DNA from: JBCCDY01 sp039030555
GTDB taxonomy: Bacteria; Bacteroidota; Bacteroidia; Cytophagales; Cyclobacteriaceae
Direction of reading: 5' to 3'
Assembly: GCA_039030555.1 (NCBI GenBank)
Contig: JBCCDY010000002.1
Span: 248,001-312,000, forward strand
Length of the DNA stretch: 64,000 nucleotides
Shown: positions 38,959 through 46,630 of the stretch, one piece after another
How positions within the stretch are numbered: position 1 is the stretch's first letter
Layout of the letters: each line of letters opens with the position of its first letter
Position numbers and translations under genes: made by a program
The notes under the pieces: model-generated
Databases searched by the model: none
What the model saw: the letters and a program-made list of their open reading frames with translations, nothing else
Told to the model about the DNA's origin: nothing

Positions 38959-39975
38959 ATGAAGAGACTATCTATACTGATAACAATATTTTTTTTAGGT
39001 GTAATGAACTCGTTAGCACAAGATGTTCAATTTTCCCAGTTCTCAGCTGCACCTTTATACTTAAACCCTGCTTTTGCAGGTTCGAGTTATGAACATCGCT
39101 TTTCAGCTAATTATAGAGTTCAATGGCCGAATTTGCCGAAAGCGTTCAACTCCTATGCCTTATCGTATGATTATAACATGCCGAGTCTAAATAGTGGCTT
39201 CGGACTTTTATTGGTGGGTGAAAACGCAGGATCTTTGGGCCTCCAAACTACTTCTATTGGTTTGGTGTATTCTTATAAGCTTCAAATTACAGATAACTGG
39301 GTGCTATCGCCTGGTATTCAGTTTTCATATACATTTAGAAATTTATCCGGCGCGGATAGAATCCAGGGGTTTAACCAATTGAATTTCGGAAATCCTGATA
39401 TTCCACCCACTGATCCGGCATTCAGAAATATCCAAAGAACGGGTTTCGTCGACTTGGGAGCAGGTTTTCTGATCCATAACAAAAATATGTGGCTAGGCTT
39501 TGCTGCTCATCACATTAACCGCCCTGATAATTCTTTGAATGATTCCCCTATTGAACAAGAAGTTAAATATTCAATCCATGGAGGATATAGAATTCCGATA
39601 CTATCAGGTCCTTTCAGAGGGGATAAAAAAACAAGTATTGCACCAGCTTTTCTATATAAAAGTCAGGGGGCTTTTGATCAGCTCGATTTGGGAATTCAGC
39701 TTCATTATGAACCAATATCCTTTGGAATCTGGTACAGAGGTATACCCATTCAACAAGAAGTAAATGACCAGGCAAGTCAAGATGCTGTTGTCTTTGTTAT
39801 GGGCCTTCAATTTGCAAAGCTTGATGTGGGGTATAGTTATGACTTTACGGTTTCCGGACTGGGTGCCAATACCGGTGGAGCACACGAAATATCTTTTATG
39901 TACCGTTTTAATGTTCGTAAAAGCAATCGGGTTACTCGTAAAGAGAAATTCGTGCCCTGTCCAAGTCATTACTAA
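38959..39975 (+). CDS. PorP/SprF family type IX secretion outer-membrane protein (cassette 2)
   Basis: 338 residues. Signal peptide (1-20, SLA-Q), opening DVQFSQFSAAPLYLNPAFAG, then NYRVQWPNLPKAFNSYALSY. FLYKSQGAFDQLDLG, GIWYRGIPI and VGYSYDFTVSGLG are nearly the same as in the protein at 32373, showing paralogy. C-terminal CPSHY again supplies a Cys close to the end. It starts 22 bases after the 1667-residue surface protein and should be its dedicated outer-membrane partner. Confidence 0.93.
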   Translation: MKRLSILITIFFLGVMNSLAQDVQFSQFSAAPLYLNPAFAGSSYEHRFSANYRVQWPNLPKAFNSYALSYDYNMPSLNSGFGLLLVGENAGSLGLQTTSIGLVYSYKLQITDNWVLSPGIQFSYTFRNLSGADRIQGFNQLNFGNPDIPPTDPAFRNIQRTGFVDLGAGFLIHNKNMWLGFAAHHINRPDNSLNDSPIEQEVKYSIHGGYRIPILSGPFRGDKKTSIAPAFLYKSQGAFDQLDLGIQLHYEPISFGIWYRGIPIQQEVNDQASQDAVVFVMGLQFAKLDVGYSYDFTVSGLGANTGGAHEISFMYRFNVRKSNRVTRKEKFVPCPSHY

Positions 39976-40105
39976 GCTTTATCCACAGCTATTTCTATTT
40001 TCAGGGAAAAGTCTATCACTTTGTTCTATCTCTGAACTCTTATGGACTAATTCTTATAAACTGGAATAATAAGGATCAATTCCTGTTTCCTGATTTGATT
40101 AATTT

Positions 40106-40113
40106 TAAATTTG
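40106..40113 (+). promoter_or_regulatory. Candidate -7 element for the CCA-adding enzyme gene
   Basis: TAAATTTG matches TAnnTTTG exactly, with the expected start site ~14 bases before the ATG at 40134. No TTG at the standard spacing was found. Confidence 0.4.
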
Positions 40114-40133
40114 ATGAATGATATGTGTGGTAA

Positions 40134-41552
40134 ATGAACCTTTCTGAATCGCTAAATCAATATCCAATTTTCAAACAAGTAGGTGAAGTAGCAGATCAAT
40201 TAGATCTTGAAACCTATGTAGTTGGTGGATGGGTCAGAGATCTGTTGCTGAATAGACCTTCAAAGGATATTGATTTTGTATGCATAGGAAGTGGGATTGT
40301 TCTTGCTAAAGAAGTTTCAAAAGCCTTAAATGCAAGCAATCTCTCTGTATTTAAAAATTTTGGTACCGCAATGGTGAAAGCGGAAGACTACGAGTTGGAA
40401 TTTGTTGGTGCAAGAAAAGAGTCGTATCAAAGGGATTCAAGAAAACCGATCGTTGAAGATGGAACGCTTGAAGATGATCAGAACAGGAGGGACTTTACGA
40501 TCAATGCTATGGCGATCAGCCTAAATAAATCATCTTTTGGGGAACTGCTCGATCCGTTTGAAGGGCAAAAACACCTGAAAAAGAAGATGATCAAGACCCC
40601 TCTAAACCCGGACATCACTTTTTCCGATGATCCTTTAAGAATGATGAGGGCCATCCGTTTTGCAAGTCAGCTTCAATTCGATATTGATCCTGATACTTTC
40701 GAAGCTATTAACCGGAATAAAGAGCGTTTGAAAATTGTGTCGCAGGAACGGATAACTACGGAACTGAACAAGATCATATTATCTGAATTACCATCCTATG
40801 GTTTTAATTTACTCTTTCAGGCGGGTCTTCTTGATCATGTTTTTCCCGAAATGGTGGAACTACACGGTGTTGACACAATCAATGGCAAGTCTCATAAAGA
40901 TAATTTCTATCATACGCTTAAAGTATTGGATAACACGGCCGAGAAATCGGATTCACTTTGGTTAAGGTGGGCTGCAATTTTACACGATATTGCTAAGCCA
41001 GCAACGAAGCGCTTTAACGAAAAATCAGGCTGGACTTTTCACGGGCACGAGGACAAAGGTGCTAAAATGGTACCCTCCATCTTTAAAAAACTGAAGCTTC
41101 CTCTGGATCAAAAGATGAAGTATGTCCAGAAGCTAGTCAGGTTACACCTAAGACCTATTGCACTTGTTAAGCGAGATATTACAGACTCTGCCATAAGACG
41201 TCTTGTTTTTGAAGCAGGAGATGATATTGAAGACCTTATGAAGCTTTGTAGGGCCGATATCACATCTAAAAATTCTGATAGGGTTAGTCGTTACTTAAAA
41301 AATTTTGACTTCGTGGAGCGTAAGATCCAGGAAGTAGAGGAAAAGGATAAGGTAAGGAATTTTCAACCTCCAATTTCCGGGGAAGAGATCATCAGTTTTT
41401 TTCAAATTCAACCGTCTAAGATTGTGGGAGATATAAAAGAAGAGATCAAAGAGGCTATTTTGGATGGAAAAATTAAAAATAATCCAAAAGAGGCAAAGGA
41501 ATTGATGAAAGCAATTGGAAGTAAAAAAGGACTTTTAAAATCAAACCCTTAA
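40134..41552 (+). CDS. cca: CCA-adding tRNA nucleotidyltransferase with HD domain
   Basis: 472 residues. Class II nucleotidyltransferase head with VVGGWVRDLLLNRPSKDIDF: GGWVRD at residues 31-36 and metal-binding Asp45 and Asp47. RRDFTINAMA (~residue 118) and the neck motif DDPLRMMRAIRFASQL are conserved. The second half has an HD-type domain (WAAILHDIAKPATKRF, with HGHEDKGAK downstream). It adds or repairs the 3' CCA of tRNAs in the cytosol; the HD domain suggests additional phosphohydrolase activity as in the E. coli enzyme. PolyA polymerase shares the head domain, but the HD fusion of this length is the usual Bacteroidota CCA enzyme. Confidence 0.93.
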   Translation: MNLSESLNQYPIFKQVGEVADQLDLETYVVGGWVRDLLLNRPSKDIDFVCIGSGIVLAKEVSKALNASNLSVFKNFGTAMVKAEDYELEFVGARKESYQRDSRKPIVEDGTLEDDQNRRDFTINAMAISLNKSSFGELLDPFEGQKHLKKKMIKTPLNPDITFSDDPLRMMRAIRFASQLQFDIDPDTFEAINRNKERLKIVSQERITTELNKIILSELPSYGFNLLFQAGLLDHVFPEMVELHGVDTINGKSHKDNFYHTLKVLDNTAEKSDSLWLRWAAILHDIAKPATKRFNEKSGWTFHGHEDKGAKMVPSIFKKLKLPLDQKMKYVQKLVRLHLRPIALVKRDITDSAIRRLVFEAGDDIEDLMKLCRADITSKNSDRVSRYLKNFDFVERKIQEVEEKDKVRNFQPPISGEEIISFFQIQPSKIVGDIKEEIKEAILDGKIKNNPKEAKELMKAIGSKKGLLKSNP

Positions 41553-41580
41553 ATTCGCGAGATTTTTAATTTTTATCATT

Positions 41581-42264
41581 ATGAGAAGCTGGTTAATCGT
41601 AGGACTTATTTTTATCAATTTATCAATTTCTTTTGGTCAGGAAATTGAAAACGAAGAGTTATACAATCATTACAAAACAGTATTTTCCAGAGCTACTAAA
41701 TACAATGATGCTGCCGTAGCTCGTGATGCGGTAATCAATATGATGGTATTAAACCCAACAAGTTTTGGCTTGGCCGATACTTTGGCGTCACTTTATTTTG
41801 ATGCACAACAGTATCCTTCAACAATTTTGGTCAGTAACGATATTTTGGCCAGTAATCCAGGCTATGCTCCCATACTCGAATTGAGAGCATTATCATACGA
41901 ACAGTTGGGATTAAAAGCACGTGCTCTACCCGATTATGAATCCTTATATCTGAAAAATAACAATGTCTATACTCTTTATAAGATATCAACAATTCAGGGA
42001 GACCTTGGAAGGAATAATGAGGCTTTAACCAATCTTGATATTATTATAGCCAACGAAAAATCAATGGAAGAAAAGCTAGTTTTTGGCACTTCAGATAAAA
42101 AACAACAAGAGATTCCAATAAAGGCTGCGGCGTATAATATTAAAGGATTAATTTATCAGGCACTTGATAATATGGAAGAAGCGAAAAATAGCTACAATAA
42201 AGCATTAGAAGTTTCCCCTGAGTTCGAGCTTGTCAAAAATAATCTTGCAGAGCTGGAAAAATAA
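41581..42264 (+). CDS. Exported TPR-repeat protein
   Basis: 227 residues. A signal peptide (1-19, SFG-Q) is followed by helical tetratricopeptide-like repeats from ~residue 35. The clearest are the pair near 95-130 (APILELRALSYEQLGLKARA) and the last repeat ~185-220 (YNIKGLIYQALDNMEEAKNS, then YNKALEVSPEF). A periplasmic or outer-membrane-associated adaptor role is inferred; no partner is identified. It follows cca by 28 bases on the same strand and precedes the ECF sigma gene by 75. Confidence 0.8.
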   Translation: MRSWLIVGLIFINLSISFGQEIENEELYNHYKTVFSRATKYNDAAVARDAVINMMVLNPTSFGLADTLASLYFDAQQYPSTILVSNDILASNPGYAPILELRALSYEQLGLKARALPDYESLYLKNNNVYTLYKISTIQGDLGRNNEALTNLDIIIANEKSMEEKLVFGTSDKKQQEIPIKAAAYNIKGLIYQALDNMEEAKNSYNKALEVSPEFELVKNNLAELEK

Positions 42265-42339
42265 TTCCAGCTCCTTTTCCCCGATCGTGCAACCTCTGCA
42301 CAATTTACTCTGTCTTTCTTTACAAATCATAGGCATTGA

Positions 42340-42900
42340 ATGACGAGTACTGTTCTTAACATCCATCAAAACATTGTAGATCAATGCCGAAAGAATGATC
42401 CTGATGGGCAAAGAGAACTGTACCGCCTGTATTCTAAAGCGATGTTCAATATCTGTTTGCGGATCACAAATAGTTATGAAGATGCTGAAGATGTATTACA
42501 GGAAGCCTTTGTAAATGCTTTTAAAAATTTTAAAAGTTACAAGGAAGAAGCAACGGTAGGCGCTTGGCTCAAGCGTATTATGGTCAATACAGCTGTTAAC
42601 CATGTTAAGAAAAAGCGATTAGAGCTTGTACCCCTTGAAAACTCAAACCCGGTTCCGGTTTCAGAAGAAACGTTTGAGGAAAAAGAGATTACGAGTTTTG
42701 AGATCAGCAGGATAAAAGAGGCAGTAAACGAACTGCCCGATGGTTTTAGAGTTGTCTTTTCGTTGTACATTATGGAAGGCTATGATCATAAGGAGATTGC
42801 TGAGATTTTGAATATTACGGAATCTACTTCGAAATCTCAGCTTAACAGGGCCAAAAAGAAGTTAAGGGATACTTTGAATGCACAAGTGAATTATGGATGA
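42340..42900 (+). CDS. RNA polymerase ECF-type sigma-70 factor
   Basis: 186 residues. Region 2 is evident in ITNSYEDAEDVLQEAFVNAF and WLKRIMVNTAVNHVKKKR (~45-98); region 4 helix-turn-helix in LPDGFRVVFSLYIMEGYDHK and EIAEILNITESTSKSQLNRA (~128-175). No extra domains. The next gene overlaps its end by eight bases and encodes a membrane protein of anti-sigma arrangement, so this is probably an envelope-response sigma with its regulator. Target promoters cannot be told from the window. Confidence 0.93.
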   Translation: MTSTVLNIHQNIVDQCRKNDPDGQRELYRLYSKAMFNICLRITNSYEDAEDVLQEAFVNAFKNFKSYKEEATVGAWLKRIMVNTAVNHVKKKRLELVPLENSNPVPVSEETFEEKEITSFEISRIKEAVNELPDGFRVVFSLYIMEGYDHKEIAEILNITESTSKSQLNRAKKKLRDTLNAQVNYG

Positions 42901-43435
42901 TAAACTGAGGAAATATTTTGAGGAGAACCGTTCTCATTTCGATTCTGATGAGCCTTCTGAAAAGGTTTGGAACCAAATTGAATCTGGACTTGGGCATAAG
43001 AAAAATGCTGACCAAAAACAGCCTTTTTTTTGGAAGGCAGCTGCAGTGATCTTGTTCGCAGTATCTGGTTTACTTCTAATGGAAAGGCAATGGGGTGGGA
43101 AAGGATTAAATGAAAATCAGGCCCGAGTAATCATCTCTGATGAGTTTCAGGAAGCAAAAGGTTTTTATGCTTCACTAATAGAACAGAAGAAGGACGAGTT
43201 ACAAGAACTTGCTGATGAGAACCCTAGAATTGTTCAAGATTTCGGTCATGACCTTCGGGAACTGGATTCGCTTTATGTTATTCTGGAAGAAGAATACAAA
43301 GTGACTAAAAATGAAAAAATAGTTGATGCACTGATTGATAACCTTAAAATAAGGATTAAAGTATTGAACAGTCAGATCAACATCATGGAACAGATCAATC
43401 AAGAAAAAAGAAATAACGATGAGTATAATATTTAG
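42893..43435 (+). CDS. Membrane protein in anti-sigma position
   Basis: 180 residues. The cytoplasmic N-terminus (1-45) begins MDDKLRKYFEENRSHFDSDE and includes EPSEKVWNQIESGL, a pattern usual for Bacteroidota proteins encoded beside ECF sigma factors. One transmembrane helix follows (~48-62, AAAVILFAVSGLLLM) and a helical, charged extracytoplasmic part (~80-180). It lacks a recognisable zinc-binding ZAS motif (no HxxxCxxC), so a sigma-sequestering role rests on position and topology. It overlaps the sigma gene by eight bases and the next gene by 17. Confidence 0.75.
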   Translation: MDDKLRKYFEENRSHFDSDEPSEKVWNQIESGLGHKKNADQKQPFFWKAAAVILFAVSGLLLMERQWGGKGLNENQARVIISDEFQEAKGFYASLIEQKKDELQELADENPRIVQDFGHDLRELDSLYVILEEEYKVTKNEKIVDALIDNLKIRIKVLNSQINIMEQINQEKRNNDEYNI

Positions 43436-44483
43436 AAACTTACCGATGCTCCTGTTATTCCTGAGTTTACTACTCAGCCAAATAGCAGAAGCTACTGAGA
43501 AAAGAAAAAAGGTTGAGAAAACGTATAATATCTCCAGCAAAACGGAGATTTATGTAGATAATAAATTCGGTACTGTAGAATTTATAAACTGGGATAAAAA
43601 CGAGCTCAAATTAGAAGTAGAGATCATAGTTGATGCCCGGAACGAGCGGGAGGCTCAGGAAGCGCTTGATAATATCCGAATACGAATTAATGATAGTAAT
43701 CCTAATTCGTTGTTGGAATTTGAAACAGATATTAATAATGGACGATGGAACCGGGGAAGAAATAGTTATGATTTCGAGATCAACTATAGGGTTAATGCAC
43801 CCTCAGGAAATGATCTGGATTTGAGAAATAGGCATGGTGATATCTACCTGGATGATCGCTCAGGTAAAACACGTGTAGACCTTTCTCATGGAAGGATAAA
43901 AGCAGAGCAATTAACAGGAGATACAGACCTTGAGCTCTCCTTTGGCGATGGAAGTGTTCAATCGGTTATGAAAGGAAGGGTTGAGATCAAACACTTTGGA
44001 AGGTTGGTCATGGATAAGTCTGGCGATATTGAAGTTGAAAGCGCCCATAGTAATTTAAGAATGGGCAATGGTGGAGTGATTTATGCAAGGGTTCAGCATG
44101 GCGATTTTGAAGCTGAAAACTTGGTTAGTTTTGAAGCCGATGTTCAGCACAGTGATATCGAAGTTCGAGGAGTAGAAAAGATGGTTTCTGTCGATGCTTC
44201 ACATTCCGATGTTGAGATTGATCGTATAGGTGAAAACTTCGAACGAATAGAAGTAGAAGGAGGCTTTTCCGATTTTGACCTTGGTATAAGCACTAAAAGT
44301 AAATTTGAGTTAGATGCACGAATGAGTTTTGGGAAACTGAATTATAGCAGTAGTGCTTTTAGTATTCCCTACGTTAATAAGGAAATGCATAACTCACGAT
44401 ATAAAGGCTCGATAGGAGGAGGAGGATCAGCGAAGCTATACGCTGATTTACAGCATGGCGATGTTCGCTTGAATGATTATTGA
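43419..44483 (+). CDS. Exported DUF4097-like beta-repeat protein
   Basis: 354 residues. A signal peptide (1-25, EA-TE) is followed by a repetitive, right-handed beta-solenoid-like pattern from ~residue 45. Short strands alternate with HGD/HSD/FGD turns (LRNRHGDIYLDD, DLSHGRIKAEQ, VQHGDFEAENL, VQHSDIEVRGV, DASHSDVEID, LQHGDVRLNDY). This matches the DUF4097 putative adhesin fold. It is the third gene of an overlapping sigma/anti-sigma unit, so it is likely either the sensed envelope component or part of the response. Function unknown. Confidence 0.8.
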   Translation: MSIIFRNLPMLLLFLSLLLSQIAEATEKRKKVEKTYNISSKTEIYVDNKFGTVEFINWDKNELKLEVEIIVDARNEREAQEALDNIRIRINDSNPNSLLEFETDINNGRWNRGRNSYDFEINYRVNAPSGNDLDLRNRHGDIYLDDRSGKTRVDLSHGRIKAEQLTGDTDLELSFGDGSVQSVMKGRVEIKHFGRLVMDKSGDIEVESAHSNLRMGNGGVIYARVQHGDFEAENLVSFEADVQHSDIEVRGVEKMVSVDASHSDVEIDRIGENFERIEVEGGFSDFDLGISTKSKFELDARMSFGKLNYSSSAFSIPYVNKEMHNSRYKGSIGGGGSAKLYADLQHGDVRLNDY

Positions 44484-44499
44484 TTAGCGTTTAGCATTG

Positions 44500-44556
44500 A
44501 GCTATCAGCACTCAGTTGTTGGAAAGATTTAATCTTTTAACTGAACGCTGATGGCT
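44500..44556. repeat. REP-like imperfect inverted repeat between convergent genes
   Basis: Left arm 44500-44517 (AGCTATCAGCACTCAGTT) pairs with right arm 44539-44556 with two mismatches and one wobble; the loop itself contains the palindrome AAAGATT-T-AATCTTT. It sits exactly between two convergent stop codons and may act as a bidirectional terminator or be a dispersed intergenic repeat. Confidence 0.65.
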
Positions 44557-44568
44557 GAAAACTGAAAA

Positions 44569-45447
44569 CTATATACTAAAGTCTTCTACTGTAAAGCCGT
44601 TATTGAATTTTATATTTTCTGAAGTCTGTGTCACAGAAGCAGTTTCAGGGTATTCTCCTTGCTCGTTAGGAATATAAGCTCTTCTTACAAGCGGTAATTG
44701 AAGCCCATTCATCTCGGTATAATCAACCTCCATTAAAAGTACGGCCTCTTGAACGCCCCAGGCTGGAAGAGAGAAGAAAAATCGATCTATTAGCTTAGTT
44801 TCAGGGTTTACGTAAACGATGTAAGAGTCATTTTCAGGCTTACCAGTAGTTTCTGAATCGTACGAAACACCTACTTTATCGTAAGTTACGCCGTTAACTT
44901 CTTCCTGTCCCATATATTCATGACTTGTTCCGGGGTCACCTAATTTGAAATTCATAGCGAACCAGAAGTAGTTAACCTTTCTCAGGAACTCGGTTCCACC
45001 TATCACTTCAGGACCTTCCATTTTTTCTCCATTCAAACTTATTTCAGGCTTATTGTCAATATAGCATTGAATAACTTCCCCTTCTGCTTCAGGCAAAACA
45101 TTAATTTGATGAGCGCTGTATTTTCCCCATGAATTTTCATTATCGAAAATATATCTTTCCAATGAGACATCTTTTTTACCGTCAGAGGAAGCATAAGTGT
45201 AGGTGTATTCTACATCCTTCTGCTCCCAAAGCTTGTCCCAGCTTCCGGATGCCATTTCAACGGCTTCAATAATACTTGCAACATCATTTACATCGTAGGT
45301 AATTTCTTCTGGAGCTTCTTCTTCTACAGGAGCTTCGGTTTCGTTTTGGGCAGTTTCTTCACTAGCCTGTTTTTGGGAGCAGGAATACAGTCCAAAGACT
45401 AGTAAAAAGCTTAATGCACATAAAGTAGATTTGGGGGATTGTTTCAT
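44569..45447 (-). CDS. DUF6503-like lipoprotein (copy 1)
   Basis: 292 residues. Lipoprotein signal peptide with lipobox ending in Cys23 (FGLYSC), then a Glu-rich linker (~25-50) and a beta-rich domain built like LolA/RseB-type carriers. It includes an antiparallel run with YFWFAMNFKLGDPGT, YDKVGVSYDSETTGKPENDS and NPETKLIDRFFF. A second protein of the same build lies at 58416. I assign the DUF6503-like family from overall pattern; the ligand and function are unknown. Probably anchored to a membrane facing the periplasm. Monocistronic, with a near-consensus TAACTTTA upstream. Confidence 0.75.
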   Translation of the reverse strand: MKQSPKSTLCALSFLLVFGLYSCSQKQASEETAQNETEAPVEEEAPEEITYDVNDVASIIEAVEMASGSWDKLWEQKDVEYTYTYASSDGKKDVSLERYIFDNENSWGKYSAHQINVLPEAEGEVIQCYIDNKPEISLNGEKMEGPEVIGGTEFLRKVNYFWFAMNFKLGDPGTSHEYMGQEEVNGVTYDKVGVSYDSETTGKPENDSYIVYVNPETKLIDRFFFSLPAWGVQEAVLLMEVDYTEMNGLQLPLVRRAYIPNEQGEYPETASVTQTSENIKFNNGFTVEDFSI

Positions 45448-45925
45448 AATCGTTTTGGTTTATTTCTACTAAAGTTAAGCGGTTTTTTAATTAAATGAAT
45501 GAAACCTGAACTGGAAGTCTATAGAATTCAAACAATTGGGATTTAGAAATACAGTATCAATTAGTCTTTTGGTTAAATATGATATCGATGTTTTCCTGGT
45601 AAGAAACATATCTAGAGCCTATCGGTAAGGTTAGTATTTTCACTAACCTTAATTTGAGAATTTATAGTTTGTGAGGATACGCCCCAAGCTTAATCTGCCT
45701 AATCTAAATCGGATGGAATCTGAGTGGAAATAGAATTACGATACGAATTAAGGGTTGTGTTTTAATTAGCCTTTATCCGGTTTCGACCCAGAACTTTTAG
45801 GTTTCAACAATATTGTTTCAAGTCCAAAGTATCATCAGGCGTAAGTATAGGCATGGCTAAATCAAAGAATCAAAGCCATAAGCTCTAGTAGCATATTGTT
45901 AAACTTAAATTTTATCGATTGTCTA
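45448..45925. other. 478-base gene-free region
   Basis: No credible open reading frame. It contains a perfect 10-bp stem with 6-base loop (45626-45651) and a 12-bp palindrome AACAATATTGTT near 45808. The promoters of the two divergent flanking genes must lie here; only weak -7-like elements are visible, including TAACTTTA just upstream of the leftward lipoprotein gene. Confidence 0.5.
45626..45651. repeat. Perfect 10-bp inverted repeat
   Basis: TAAGGTTAGT-ATTTTC-ACTAACCTTA. It lies in the intergenic region between divergent genes, so it is not placed as a terminator for either; an operator or a decayed element is possible. Confidence 0.6.
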
Positions 45926-46531
45926 ATGATTAAACAAATTATGATTGTAGCACTAGCTCTAGGAGTTTTAGTGCAAGCCAAAGCACAGGAAAACGATAGG
46001 TTAGCTCGGGTTCAGAAAATTCAGGGTAAAGAGGTTTACATCCTGAGTGAGCCTGTTCGATCTTACGAAACAGTTAGAAGTATAAGAACGAGCCCAAAAT
46101 GGATGTCTATTTTAACAAGGGGTGTCATTAACGAGCACGTAAATGATAAATCGGCCCAGTTTGTCTGGAAGGCCGGTAGGAAACTCAAAAGGAAAGGAGT
46201 GGATTTTGACGCATTACTCTATGTAGATGGGAAAAAAATAAATGTCATTAAGTTCACCGAGGAGGCTACAAGCGAGAATGAGGGAATAGCAAAAGTAAAA
46301 AGCATAAAAGGAGTCAATACTTTTGTTTTAGCCGAGCCATTAGACGATTACTCTGTTGTGAAAAAGGTTTATACTGGAGTTAAAGTGATCCCGTTCCTAA
46401 CCTATGGATTAATTAATAATTCCATAGAGCGAGACATTAAAACACTAGCTAAAAAAACCAACAAAAAGACAGATTCTGTAAATGTAATTTACACAACAGG
46501 CCGAACAGGAACCATCGTATCTTTCAACTAA
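45926..46531 (+). CDS. Exported protein of two tandem ~80-residue repeats, unknown function
   Basis: 201 residues from the ATG at 45926; an upstream in-frame TTG at 45896 would add ten residues before the signal peptide and is less likely. Signal peptide 1-20 (AKA-QEN). The mature protein is an internal duplication: residues ~26-109 (LARVQKIQGKEVYILSEPVR ... INVIKF) align with ~121-200 (IAKVKSIKGVNTFVLAEPLD ... TIVSFN), sharing the pattern x-V-x-x-I-x-G-x-x-x-(Y/F)-(I/V)-L-(S/A)-EP and the GVIN/GLIN turn. Basic. I do not recognise a named family. Monocistronic. Confidence 0.75.
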   Translation: MIKQIMIVALALGVLVQAKAQENDRLARVQKIQGKEVYILSEPVRSYETVRSIRTSPKWMSILTRGVINEHVNDKSAQFVWKAGRKLKRKGVDFDALLYVDGKKINVIKFTEEATSENEGIAKVKSIKGVNTFVLAEPLDDYSVVKKVYTGVKVIPFLTYGLINNSIERDIKTLAKKTNKKTDSVNVIYTTGRTGTIVSFN

Positions 46532-46537
46532 AAACTT

Positions 46538-46583
46538 AATATTAACTCTGGAGCTTGCTGAACGCGGTTTCGGAGTTAATATT
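46538..46583 (+). terminator. Candidate terminator/hairpin after the two-repeat protein
   Basis: AATATTAACTC (46538-46548) pairs perfectly with GAGTTAATATT (46573-46583) over a 24-base loop that can form further G-T pairs. It begins seven bases after the stop codon and precedes the aminotransferase gene. Confidence 0.5.
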
Positions 46584-46630
46584 TATTACATAATCGAAGT
46601 TCTGCTAAATTATGACTCAAACTATGAACA

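Noticed and set aside
45866..45925. TTG start at 45896 for the two-repeat protein
   Set aside because: It would put ten residues (LNLNFIDCL after Met) before a good signal peptide that begins at the ATG at 45926.
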